Origin: Cellulomonas timonensis
Lineage (GTDB): Bacteria; Actinomycetota; Actinomycetes; Actinomycetales; Cellulomonadaceae
Direction of reading: 5' to 3'
Assembly (NCBI RefSeq): GCF_900046455.1
Contig: NZ_FCOT01000012.1
Span: forward strand, 854,017-918,016
Length of the DNA: 64,000 nucleotides
Below are positions 1 to 10,245 of this stretch, in pieces. A program made the translations under genes and the position numbers. Every line of letters starts with the position of its first letter. Within the stretch, counting starts at the first letter, position 1. A model generated the notes under the pieces. It had not been told where the DNA came from, did not search any database, and saw nothing but the letters and a program-made list of their open reading frames with translations.

Positions 1-439
1 CCAGGCCCGCGCGCACGTCCACAGCCTTGCTCGTGTCGGTTGAGCCGGAGCCGGCGCCGCCGTACACCGGGTCCGCCGCGCCGCGGCCCAGCAGGGTCAC
101 CTTGAGCCCGTCACCGGTGAGCGGGAGGGCCTGCGCCTCGTTCTTCAGCAGGACGACGCCCTCGGCCTCGATCGACTCCACCAGGGCCTCGGCTGCGGCC
201 GTGGCCTCCTCGGCGGTGGCGAAGTCCTGCTCGTTGTACGTGGTGTCCCAGTCCGCTGTGGCGTCCGAGTTGGTGATCGTGTAGGTCCCCGTGCCGAGCT
301 GGGAGGCGACCCAGTTGGAGAAGACTCCCAGGAGGACGTTCGCGGTGATCGCGAGGACTAGGACGACCCCGAGCACCGGGGCCCAGATGGCCACGAACTT
401 CTTGTTGGACATCGGCACCTTCGCCGCGTTGCTGCTCAC
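1..439 (-). CDS. GH3 family beta-glucosidase, N-terminal part (runs off the window)
   Basis: Partial gene on the minus strand; only about the first 146 residues are inside the window. It starts at GTG 439, preceded by AAGGAGAGG about 9 bases upstream. The product opens with a short cytoplasmic stretch and one membrane segment (VLGVVLVLAITANVLLGVF), then an acidic region and the motif EGVVLLKNE..ALPL followed by KVTLLGRGAADPVYGGAGSG. These are hallmarks of the GH3 C-terminal (alpha/beta sandwich) domain. Here that domain comes first, the circularly permuted layout known in some Gram-positive GH3 enzymes. Likely a membrane-tethered extracellular beta-glycosidase; substrate not determinable from this part. 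Confidence 0.82.
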   Translation of the reverse strand, partial: MSSNAAKVPMSNKKFVAIWAPVLGVVLVLAITANVLLGVFSNWVASQLGTGTYTITNSDATADWDTTYNEQDFATAEEATAAAEALVESIEAEGVVLLKNEAQALPLTGDGLKVTLLGRGAADPVYGGAGSGSTDTSKAVDVRAGL

Positions 440-3284
<2,845 letters not shown>

Positions 3285-3288
<4 letters not shown>

Positions 3289-3998
3289 GCGTTCCGCCCG
3301 CCGAGGTAGTCGGTGAGCGCCGCGAGGAACGCCTTCTTGCGCGGGCGGCTGATGAGCAGGTTGTGGCCGCCCACCATCACCGCGCTGCTCTGCTGGACTG
3401 CCAGGACGTGCCGCAGGTTCACCAGGTAGCCGCTGTTGCAGCGGAAGAAGTCCTTGCCCTCGAGCTCGGCCTCCATCGTCTTGAGCGGCGCCACCACCGA
3501 GTACCTGCCGTCGACGGTGTGCACGATCGTGCGGTGCTTCGCGCTCTCCAGGTACACGATGTCGCTCGTCGCCACGCGCACCAGCCCTCCGTCGACGGTG
3601 AGGAGGACGTAATCCGCCGAGCGGCGGCGCAGGCGGGCGATCGACCGCTTGATCTCCTGGGAGAACGCGAAGTACGACACGGGCTTGAGCACGTAGCTCA
3701 GCGCGTCCACCTCGTAGCCGCGGATCGCGTGCTGCGTCATGTTGGTGATGAACATGATGACCACGTCCTGGTCCACCTGGCGGATGCGCTCCGCGGCGCT
3801 GAACCCATCGAGCTCGGGCATCTGCACGTCGAGCAGCAGGATGTCGAAGCCGGGGCGGTAGCCGGCCACCACCCGGCTGCCGTCGGTGAACATCGAGACG
3901 TCGAACGCCTCCCCGTGCTCCCCCTCGTACCGACGCAGGTGGTCGACGAGAAGGGCCGCGCTCGCTGCATCGTCCTCGACGATGCCGATCTTGATCAC
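3285..3998 (-). CDS. LytTR-family response regulator (AgrA-type)
   Basis: Receiver domain (IGIVEDD acidic pocket, phospho-Asp in ILLLDVQMPELDGF, conserved Thr/Ser and Lys in MFITNMT and VLKPV) followed by a C-terminal LytTR DNA-binding domain (LLTVDGGLVRVATSDIVYLE ... FFRCNSGYLVNLRHV). Partner of the kinase directly downstream, with a 4-base overlap. I choose GTG 3998 because GGGGAAG lies 5 bases upstream; an ATG at 4028 would add ten residues with no homology. AgrA-type regulators bind paired 9-bp repeats; none was identified here, so its targets are unknown. Confidence 0.88.
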
Positions 3999-4143
3999 TG
4001 TGCTTCCCCGGTCGTGGCTGGGCGCCATGGACGGCAGCGGGAGTGGTCGACCAGGGATGGGGGCGCTGACCCCGACGTCCCCGGTCGCGCGCGCGCCGGT
4101 CCAGCGAGTCCGGGGTGATGCTAGGCGACGGCCGCCCGACGTG

Positions 4144-5352
4144 TCATCCGTGCAGGCCGGGCGCCCTGGAGGCGTGCGCGCTCAGCCGCTGGGCCAGGGG
4201 CGCCGCGCGCAGCACCGAGCGGGCGGCGAGCCCCTTGGTCGAGACGAGCAGGTCGACCTGTTCGCGCCGGTCGGGGAAGATCCGCGCGCCCGTGGAGTAC
4301 CGCGCCTCGAAGGCCGGGTCGAAGAACGGGGCGTCCGTCGAGCCGAAGACGTGCGTCATCGCCGCGATGCGGCCGATGGACCCCGGGCTGTACCGGGCGT
4401 GGTCCTCGGCGTAGGCGTCCAGAAACCCGAAGTACGCGCCTCCGGAGCGCAGGCCGTAGCCGATCCAGAGCGTCTGGCCGCCTGCGGCGAGCCGGATGAC
4501 GTGCAGGTCACCGTCCTCTCGGAACTGGGACACGACCTCGCGGAACCACCGCAGACCCGGCGGGTCCAGCCGCAGCGCCGCGCCGCCCTGCGTGCCATCC
4601 CCCTTCCACCCCGACGCCTGCAGGTCGAGGAACTCGTCGTCGGCGGCGGGGTCCGCGCTCAGGTCGTGCAACTCCAGGGGCCCACCGGTGGCGCGTTCCA
4701 GCCCGCGCACGCAGCGGCGCATGTTCCGTCGCTCGTCGGTGGGCATGTGGTCGGTGGCGAGAGCCGGTCGGACGATCGACGCCGCCACTGAGCCGCCGCG
4801 CGCGCCGGCGGCGGCGGCGGACACAGTGGACTCCTGGTCGGCGGGAACCGGCGTGCTGCTCCGGCGCGCGAAGGCGGTGACCTCCCGGCGCCGCTCATGC
4901 ATCAGCATCGGGGTCCGGCCCACCGCCGTCGCGAGCGCCTCGGCGAGGACGCCGTCGCTCGGGAACCGCTGGAGCTGGACGAGCCCGGGCAGGCCCACCG
5001 ACGTCATCCCGTGCAGCAGGGCCTCGAGCACCTCGGCCACCCGCCCGCCACCGCGCACGAGCGGGTGGTGGCGGTCGGAGTGCAGCGTCATGAACGCCCC
5101 GCCCGTCGCCGCCGCGCGCCCCGGCGCGCGGCGCGCCACCGGCTTGGTCGTGACCGCGAGCGCCGCGAGCCACTCCCCGAGCTCCTCGACCACGACGACC
5201 TGGAGGCCACCGGCCTCGACGCGCGCGCGGGCGGGGACGAGGAACCGCGGGTCCAGGTACACATTGGGCTCCACCGCCCGGTCGGCCAATCGCCGCCAGG
5301 CCTCGGCATCGGTCTGCGTCACCTGGGCCAGCGGGATGAGCCGTATGTGCAC
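4144..5352 (-). CDS. CelD/BcsL-like GNAT acyltransferase (BioF2 type)
   Basis: About 400 residues with the FemAB/GNAT pattern of the CelD-like family (Acetyltransf_6): N-terminal EPNVYLDPRFL segment, a middle ERRNMRRCVRGLERATG region, FLDLQASGWKG, then IRLAAGGQTLWIGYGLRSGG and FGFLDAYAEDHARYSPGSI. The family acylates polysaccharide or other cell-surface acceptors; the actual substrate is unknown. GTG 5352 is preferred to ATG 5394 because GGAGG stands about 6 bases upstream of it. Monocistronic in appearance; a separate unit from the two-component genes. Confidence 0.75.
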   Translation of the reverse strand: MHIRLIPLAQVTQTDAEAWRRLADRAVEPNVYLDPRFLVPARARVEAGGLQVVVVEELGEWLAALAVTTKPVARRAPGRAAATGGAFMTLHSDRHHPLVRGGGRVAEVLEALLHGMTSVGLPGLVQLQRFPSDGVLAEALATAVGRTPMLMHERRREVTAFARRSSTPVPADQESTVSAAAAGARGGSVAASIVRPALATDHMPTDERRNMRRCVRGLERATGGPLELHDLSADPAADDEFLDLQASGWKGDGTQGGAALRLDPPGLRWFREVVSQFREDGDLHVIRLAAGGQTLWIGYGLRSGGAYFGFLDAYAEDHARYSPGSIGRIAAMTHVFGSTDAPFFDPAFEARYSTGARIFPDRREQVDLLVSTKGLAARSVLRAAPLAQRLSAHASRAPGLHG

Positions 5353-5480
5353 GAGGGTCCTCCGTCGGGCGTCGCGGGCCACGGGGGCGGACATTTCGGG
5401 CCCTTGTCCTGTCTACCCGTTTCGGGCGCGCGCCGGGCTCGGTTCGGGGATCCGACACAGGACCCCGACGTGACCGGGAG

Positions 5481-6047
5481 TCAGGCCCCGAGGCTCACAA
5501 TCAGCGAGCAGACGGCCAGCACCAGCACCGCAGGCGTCATGACGGCGCGCTCCGACCGGCTCCTCGAGATGCCGTTCATCAGCACGCCGACCGAGAAATA
5601 GGCCGTCAGCACCCACGCGGCGGGCCGCGCGAACCCGTCCGGCAGCAGGTCGGCCATCCCCGCCCGATCGAGCAGCACCACCGCGAACACCGCGTAGACC
5701 AGCACCGAGACCGCGCTGCCGACGCGCAACCGAGTCGGCAGCACCTGCGCGTGCTGGCCGCCCCAGGCGAACCGCCCCCAGGGGGCGCCGAACGCCAGGC
5801 AAAGCTGGAAGACGCTCAGCGCCGCGAGGGCCACACACGCGGTCGAGGCCGCAATGGTCTGCACGGCGCCGACGCTAGCGGGCGCACGCGCGCGGTGACG
5901 CCGAAACGCGCTGCCGGCGATCATCACCGCGAGCGCCTCGGTGTCGCCGACCTCGAGGTCGCGTCGGCCGCCGGGGGGCGTGGTCATGGGCGTGGGCCCC
6001 GTTCGGGCCTGCAGGGCGTCGCGGCGGGTGACCTCGACCCGCCTCAC
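5481..6047 (-). CDS. Small membrane protein, unknown function
   Basis: The C-terminal ~125 residues hold four hydrophobic segments: ASTACVALAALSVFQLCLAF, SAVSVLVYAVFAVVLL, WVLTAYFSVGVLMNGIS and VLVLAVCSLIVSL, with a conserved-looking GAPWGRFAWGGQHAQVLP loop after the first. The first ~60 residues are Arg/Pro rich and could be untranslated; GTG around 5864 (VQTIAAST) would give a compact four-helix protein. The long start at GTG 6047 overlaps the stop of the regulator remnant by GTGA. No function is recognised. Confidence 0.6.
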   Translation of the reverse strand: MRRVEVTRRDALQARTGPTPMTTPPGGRRDLEVGDTEALAVMIAGSAFRRHRARAPASVGAVQTIAASTACVALAALSVFQLCLAFGAPWGRFAWGGQHAQVLPTRLRVGSAVSVLVYAVFAVVLLDRAGMADLLPDGFARPAAWVLTAYFSVGVLMNGISRSRSERAVMTPAVLVLAVCSLIVSLGA

Positions 6048-6343
6048 GCGCGGTTCGGGGTGGCCCCTGCGTCTGCTGCCGCGTCTCGGGTCGCGGCGAG
6101 CGAGGCGAGCAGCGCGAGGCCGTCCGCATCAGCGGATCCGGGCGCCGCGCTGTAGGCGACAAGCATCAGCCCGGGCTCCTGGACCACCTGCATCACGTCG
6201 TAGTCGAGGGCCAGCACACCCACGTCGGGGCGCCGCAGCCCCGGCACCCGCCGCCGCCCGGTCGTCGGCAGCCCCACGTCGGGAGGTGTCAGCCGTGCGC
6301 GACGGGAGGCCAAGAAGTCCCGCACCTCATCCCAATGTCCCAT
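6044..6343 (-). pseudogene. Collapsed MmyB-type XRE regulator (internal deletion)
   Basis: The 99-codon frame joins two ends of a normally ~270-290-residue regulator. Residues 1-38 match the start of the HTH domain (DFLASRRARLTPPDVGLP..GRRRVPGLRRPDV). From residue ~42 the sequence already matches the extreme C-terminus of the MmyB ligand-binding domain (LDYDVMQVVQEPGLMLVAY followed by PGSADADGLALL). The recognition helix and nearly the whole sensor domain are missing although the frame is intact. It lies divergent from an aldo/keto reductase gene, a common pairing for this regulator family, so it was probably its regulator. Confidence 0.68.
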
Positions 6344-6548
6344 GCCTCGACGGTACGAGAGCTGTGGCGCCCATAGCCACGCACTGCGAGTACGCCCATC
6401 CGCAGGGCGTTCCTCCAGTCGTGGCGCCGTGGTCGGGTGAGGACGCCGGGCGGGCGGGCCTCACACCTGGTGTGCTGGACAGAGCACCCCATGTCGACGG
6501 GGCTCGCGCCTCAGTCCTGGAGCACCACCAACGACCACCGGAGCACCC

Positions 6549-7439
6549 ATGACCAGCACCTCCATGCCGACCCTCACGCTGAACGGCGGCGTCACCATGC
6601 CCGCCCTCGGCTTCGGCGTCTTCCAGACCCCGCCCGAGGAGACGGTCGCCAGCGTCCGCACCGCGCTGGACACCGGCTACCGCCTGATCGACACCGCCGC
6701 GGCGTACGGCAACGAGCGTGAGGTCGGCCTCGCGATCGCCGAGTCGGGGATCGACCGGGCCGAGGTCTTCGTCGAGACGAAGGTGTGGATCAGCGACTAC
6801 GGCTACGACCAGACGCTGCACGCGTTCGACAAGTCAGCGGCCAAGCTGGGGCTCGACCAGATCGACCTGCTGATCCTGCATCAGGCGCTGCCGAGCCGCT
6901 TCGACCTCACCATCGAGGCGTACCGCGCCCTGGAGGCGCTGCTGGCCGACGGGCGGGTGCGCGCCATCGGCGTCAGCAACTTCATGCCCGAGCACCTGGA
7001 CCGGCTGCTGGCGTCGGCGAGCGTCGCGCCCGCGGTCAACCAGGTCGAGGTGCACCCGTACTTCCAGCAGCCCGATGTGCAGGCCACCGACGCGGCGAGC
7101 GGCATCGTCACGCAGGCGTGGTCGCCGATCGGCGGCATCACCGCCTACCGCGACACCGGCACGCGCACGTTCGACGACCCGACGATCACCCGCATCGCCG
7201 AGGCCCACGGTAAGACCCCCGCCCAGGTGATGCTGCGCTGGCACCTGCAGGAGGGCCGCTCCGCGATCCCCAAGTCGACGAAGCCCGCCCGTATCCGGGA
7301 GAACTTCGACGTGCTGGACTTCGAGCTCACCGGCGACGAGCTCGCCGAGGTCGACGCGCTCGACCAGGGCGTACGCCGTGGCCCCGACCCGCCGGACATC
7401 ACCCTGGAGTCGTTCGGCCGCCCCATCCCCGAGGCCTGA
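6549..7439 (+). CDS. Aldo/keto reductase (AKR5, diketogluconate-reductase type)
   Basis: 296 residues, the normal length of the family; NADPH-dependent cytoplasmic carbonyl reductase. The catalytic tetrad is complete: D48, Y53 (TAAAYGNE), K78 (VETKVW) and H111 (DLLILHQAL). The cofactor region reads PKSTKPARIRENFDVLDFEL. ATG 6549 has GGAG six bases upstream. The divergent neighbour is a deleted MmyB-type regulator, so expression may now be constitutive. Substrate cannot be assigned; 2,5-diketo-D-gluconate or methylglyoxal-like substrates are typical. Confidence 0.9.
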   Translation: MTSTSMPTLTLNGGVTMPALGFGVFQTPPEETVASVRTALDTGYRLIDTAAAYGNEREVGLAIAESGIDRAEVFVETKVWISDYGYDQTLHAFDKSAAKLGLDQIDLLILHQALPSRFDLTIEAYRALEALLADGRVRAIGVSNFMPEHLDRLLASASVAPAVNQVEVHPYFQQPDVQATDAASGIVTQAWSPIGGITAYRDTGTRTFDDPTITRIAEAHGKTPAQVMLRWHLQEGRSAIPKSTKPARIRENFDVLDFELTGDELAEVDALDQGVRRGPDPPDITLESFGRPIPEA

Positions 7440-7448
7440 GCGCCGCCG

Positions 7449-8357
7449 TCAGCCGAAGGTGGCGAGGACCTCCCCGAACGCCCCCGTCGCGGCGACAGTG
7501 ACGCCACCGTCCTCGGATCGGCGGGGGACCTGCTCGAGGCCGCCGTCCCGCCAGAAGAACACGTTCTCGCGGAGCCCGCCGGGACCGCTGGACTGGTTGG
7601 CGGCCATGCCGATCAGCGTCCGCATCGCCTCGATCACCGAGAGGCCCTCGAGGGGGTGCACGATGATCAAGGTGCGGTTCGGCACCGCCACCAGCACCCC
7701 GTGTCGGGGGCTCTCAAGCTTGAAGTCGGCGGCCAGCACGTCCCCGAGCACCAGGAGCCGGCTGGCGTGGAAGTACCCGCCGGTGCTGACGTGCAGGTCG
7801 CCCCCGCTGTCGAGGGCGTACACCTTCACCTGCTCCGCGGCCAGCGCCCGAAGGTTGCGCAGCCCGGTCTCGCGGACCGACGCCCACCCGCCGAGCCTGT
7901 CGATCGCCTTCGCGCCGCTCAGCGTCTCCACATGGTCCGGGTAGTCGATGCCGAGCACCGCCACCAGGTCGCCGACGATGTCGTCGCCCACCTCCATGCC
8001 GCCCGGGATCGCGTCGCGCTCGAGGACCCGCAGGTAGACCTGCTCGTCCCGGATGGGCTCCGGGGCGAGCGAGCCCTGCAGGGCAGGCGCCATCACGCCA
8101 GCGTGCTGGGCCAGGAGCGCGGGCCACTCCCGCTCGGGGACTGCGGCGGCCCTCGTGGCGATGCCGTGGAGCGGCAGGACGCCCTCTGACGCCCGCAACA
8201 CGCCACCCTCCAGCACGGTCTCCATGCCAGCCTCCGCGAACGCCCGCTGGGCCGCGGAGGCGAACCGCGCCGCCTGCTCCACGGTGAACATCGGCAGGGC
8301 CTCGTCGGCAGGCCCCTCCTGCTCGCCCTTGCGCCGACCGAACCAGCCCACGAGCAC
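7449..8357 (-). CDS. Conserved protein of unknown function (about 300 residues)
   Basis: Soluble acidic protein without signal peptide or membrane segment. It has an N-terminal FTVEQAARFASAAQRAF helix, a central DYPDHVETLSGAKAIDRLG segment with a G-rich YALDSGGDLHVSTGGYFHAS stretch, and an end reading VPNRTLIIVHPLEGLSVIEA followed by NVFFWRDGGLEQVP. The last part loosely recalls the DUF1444 (YtpQ) family, but I would not assign it. GTG 8351 is an equally good start because GAGG is better spaced for it. Convergent with the aldo/keto reductase, 9 bases away. Confidence 0.65.
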   Translation of the reverse strand: MLVGWFGRRKGEQEGPADEALPMFTVEQAARFASAAQRAFAEAGMETVLEGGVLRASEGVLPLHGIATRAAAVPEREWPALLAQHAGVMAPALQGSLAPEPIRDEQVYLRVLERDAIPGGMEVGDDIVGDLVAVLGIDYPDHVETLSGAKAIDRLGGWASVRETGLRNLRALAAEQVKVYALDSGGDLHVSTGGYFHASRLLVLGDVLAADFKLESPRHGVLVAVPNRTLIIVHPLEGLSVIEAMRTLIGMAANQSSGPGGLRENVFFWRDGGLEQVPRRSEDGGVTVAATGAFGEVLATFG

Positions 8358-8614
8358 CGCCCTCTCTGCGCCGATGCCCGCTGGCCGGCCGAGGATCGGC
8401 TGGGTCGAGGTCGGAGTAAAGCCCGGAACTTATCGCGGCCCACATCGCCCACGGGCGGGAATGGCGCCAGGGCGACGGGTGAGCGGCGCGAGCATTCCAG
8501 TGACGGGAGGCCGCCAGTGCCGACTTCCGGTGGGATTGATACGTTTTGCGCAGCGTCGCGTGTCGATGGCGGACTGCGCCAGGCATGGAGGCGTCGGACC
8601 CGGCAGGTGGGCAC

Positions 8615-9082
8615 GTGACCGAGCAGGAGAAGAGCAGGCTCGTCGCCTGGAACCGTGAGCTGGCGGCGGCCCATCAGCGGCTGCGCGACGCGCTGCGCGT
8701 GACGCGCGATGCGCTCGACTCCGGCGACACCGGCTCGGCGCGCACCGACCTGCTGTTGTACTGCCACGGGTTCTGCACCGCCCTCAGCGCCCACCACGTC
8801 AGCGAGGACGTCGCGCTGTTCCCCGAGCTGTCCGCGCGTTGGCCGGCGCTGCGGCCCACGATCGCGAGGCTGCGGGAGGACCACGACACGATCGCGTCCC
8901 TGCTCGGGCGGCTCGACCGGGCCCTCGGCCGTTCCGCCCCGGTGGAAGAGCTCCAGCAGCACCTGGACGGGCTCGCCGCGATCATGGAGTCCCATTTTCG
9001 CTATGAGGAACGCCAACTCCTCGACATCCTCTCCACCTTGGAGCTCGACGCGGAGCCCCAGGCGATTCTCGGCCCACTCTGA
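8615..9082 (+). CDS. Hemerythrin HHE domain protein
   Basis: About 155 residues forming a four-helix bundle with the di-iron ligand pattern of hemerythrin-like proteins: H in YCHGFCTALSAHH, HVSEDVALFPELS, LREDHDTIASLL and MESHFRYEERQLL. Such proteins bind O2 or NO or sense redox state; which applies here is unknown. GTG 8615 has AGGTGG four bases upstream; ATG 8585 is an alternative with a poor site. The SDR gene follows after 28 bases on the same strand, so they may be co-transcribed. Confidence 0.82.
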   Translation: MTEQEKSRLVAWNRELAAAHQRLRDALRVTRDALDSGDTGSARTDLLLYCHGFCTALSAHHVSEDVALFPELSARWPALRPTIARLREDHDTIASLLGRLDRALGRSAPVEELQQHLDGLAAIMESHFRYEERQLLDILSTLELDAEPQAILGPL

Positions 9083-9110
9083 ACCATCCCCACCAGGAAG
9101 GACCGGCCCC

Positions 9111-9884
9111 ATGGCTGCTGGCGCGCCCTCGCAGAAGGTCGTCATCCACGGGGCGGGCGGCGCGATCGGCGCCGCCGTCGCCGAGGGGTTCGCGCGCCGG
9201 GGAGCGGAGCTCTTCCTCGCTGGCCGCCACACCGCTGCCGTCGACGCGACAGCGGACCGCGTGCGCGCGCTGACGACCGCCCCCGTGCACGTCGCCGAGG
9301 TCGACGCGTACGACCAGGCGGCGGTGACCGCGCACACCGACGCGGTGGTCGACGCCGCCGACCGCCTCGACGTGATGCTGAACGCGGTGGGGATCCCGCT
9401 GGTGCAGGGCGTCCCGCTGCTGGAGATCAGCCTCGACGACGTCCTCGCGCCCGCGACGAGCTGGCTCCGGACGCAGTTCCTCACCACGCAGGCCGCCGCC
9501 CGTCACATGGCGCCGCAGGGCAGCGGGACCATCCTGACGCTCTCCGCGTCCCCCGCGAGGATGTCGATCGCCGGAGTCGGCGGGTTCGCCGCGGCATGCG
9601 CTGCCGTGGAGGCGCTCACGCGCACCTTCGCCGCCGAGGTGGGCCCCTCCGGTGTGCGCGTGGTCTGCCTGCGGCCGCAGCGCATCCTCGACACGATCGG
9701 CGACACCCCCGACCTGCCGATGCCTCTCGAGGACTTCACCCAGTTCCTGGAGTCGCTCACCAGCAGCAAGTCGCTGCCCACCCTCGCCGACGTGGCCCAG
9801 ATGGCCGTCTTCCTCGCCGAGGGGGGCGCCTGCGCCATGAACGGGGCGATCGTGAACCTCACCTGCGGCATGAGCCCGGACTGA
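9111..9884 (+). CDS. SDR-fold protein lacking catalytic Tyr and Lys
   Basis: 257 residues with a Rossmann nucleotide-binding glycine motif at the N-terminus (VVIHGAGGAIGAAVAEGFA), NAVG in place of NNAG, and a Ser in ILTLSASPARMS. The region that should read YxxxK is GFAAACAAVEALTRTFAAEV, so Tyr is Phe and Lys is Cys. Classical dehydrogenase chemistry is therefore unlikely; a binding or regulatory role or a lyase-like activity is possible. ATG 9111 has AGGAAGGA about 9 bases upstream; a longer upstream frame overlapping the hemerythrin gene is not real. Confidence 0.8.
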   Translation: MAAGAPSQKVVIHGAGGAIGAAVAEGFARRGAELFLAGRHTAAVDATADRVRALTTAPVHVAEVDAYDQAAVTAHTDAVVDAADRLDVMLNAVGIPLVQGVPLLEISLDDVLAPATSWLRTQFLTTQAAARHMAPQGSGTILTLSASPARMSIAGVGGFAAACAAVEALTRTFAAEVGPSGVRVVCLRPQRILDTIGDTPDLPMPLEDFTQFLESLTSSKSLPTLADVAQMAVFLAEGGACAMNGAIVNLTCGMSPD

Positions 9885-9915
9885 TGAGGCCCACGCACAG
9901 CGCCCACGCACAGCA

Positions 9916-9947
9916 GAGGGGCGGCGCCCGACCGGGCGCCGCCCCTC
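9916..9947. terminator. Bidirectional terminator hairpin
   Basis: Perfect 14-bp stem (9916-9929 with 9934-9947) and a GACC loop, between the convergent SDR and HesB-like genes. There is no T-run, as is common in GC-rich actinobacteria. Confidence 0.8.
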
Positions 9948-9963
9948 GTGATGCGTGTGCTGG

Positions 9964-10245
9964 CTATGCCTGCGGGCTCAGTCGGAACCCTGCGCTGCCC
10001 GCCGTGCTCTCCACGTCGAGCTCCTGATCAGCGAGCGTGGTCGAGGTCTCCGGGGAGACGAACACGTGCGCCGGCCCCTCGGTGATCACGTCGTCGCCGG
10101 GCGCGGGCTCGGTGACGAGCGAGAGCTCGAAGCTGCCGATCTGGTCGGGCGACTCCGCGATCCGCAGACCGCCCGAGTCGGGCAGGCCCGCCTTCGAGGT
10201 GAGATCGGCGACTGCACTGCGGGCGTTCTCGGTCAGGGTGAGCAC
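9964..10245 (-). CDS. HesB/IscA-like domain protein without cysteines
   Basis: 93 residues beginning VLTLTENARSAVADL and containing the GGLRI strand, the family look of A-type Fe-S carriers. The conserved cysteines of IscA/HesB are all absent, so cluster binding by the usual ligands is not possible; Cys-less actinobacterial paralogues are known. GTG 10245 has GAGAGGAG six bases upstream, an excellent site. The frame is nevertheless open upstream all the way into the MscS gene, so the same stretch can also be read as the C-terminus of that ORF. Confidence 0.6.
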   Translation of the reverse strand: MLTLTENARSAVADLTSKAGLPDSGGLRIAESPDQIGSFELSLVTEPAPGDDVITEGPAHVFVSPETSTTLADQELDVESTAGSAGFRLSPQA

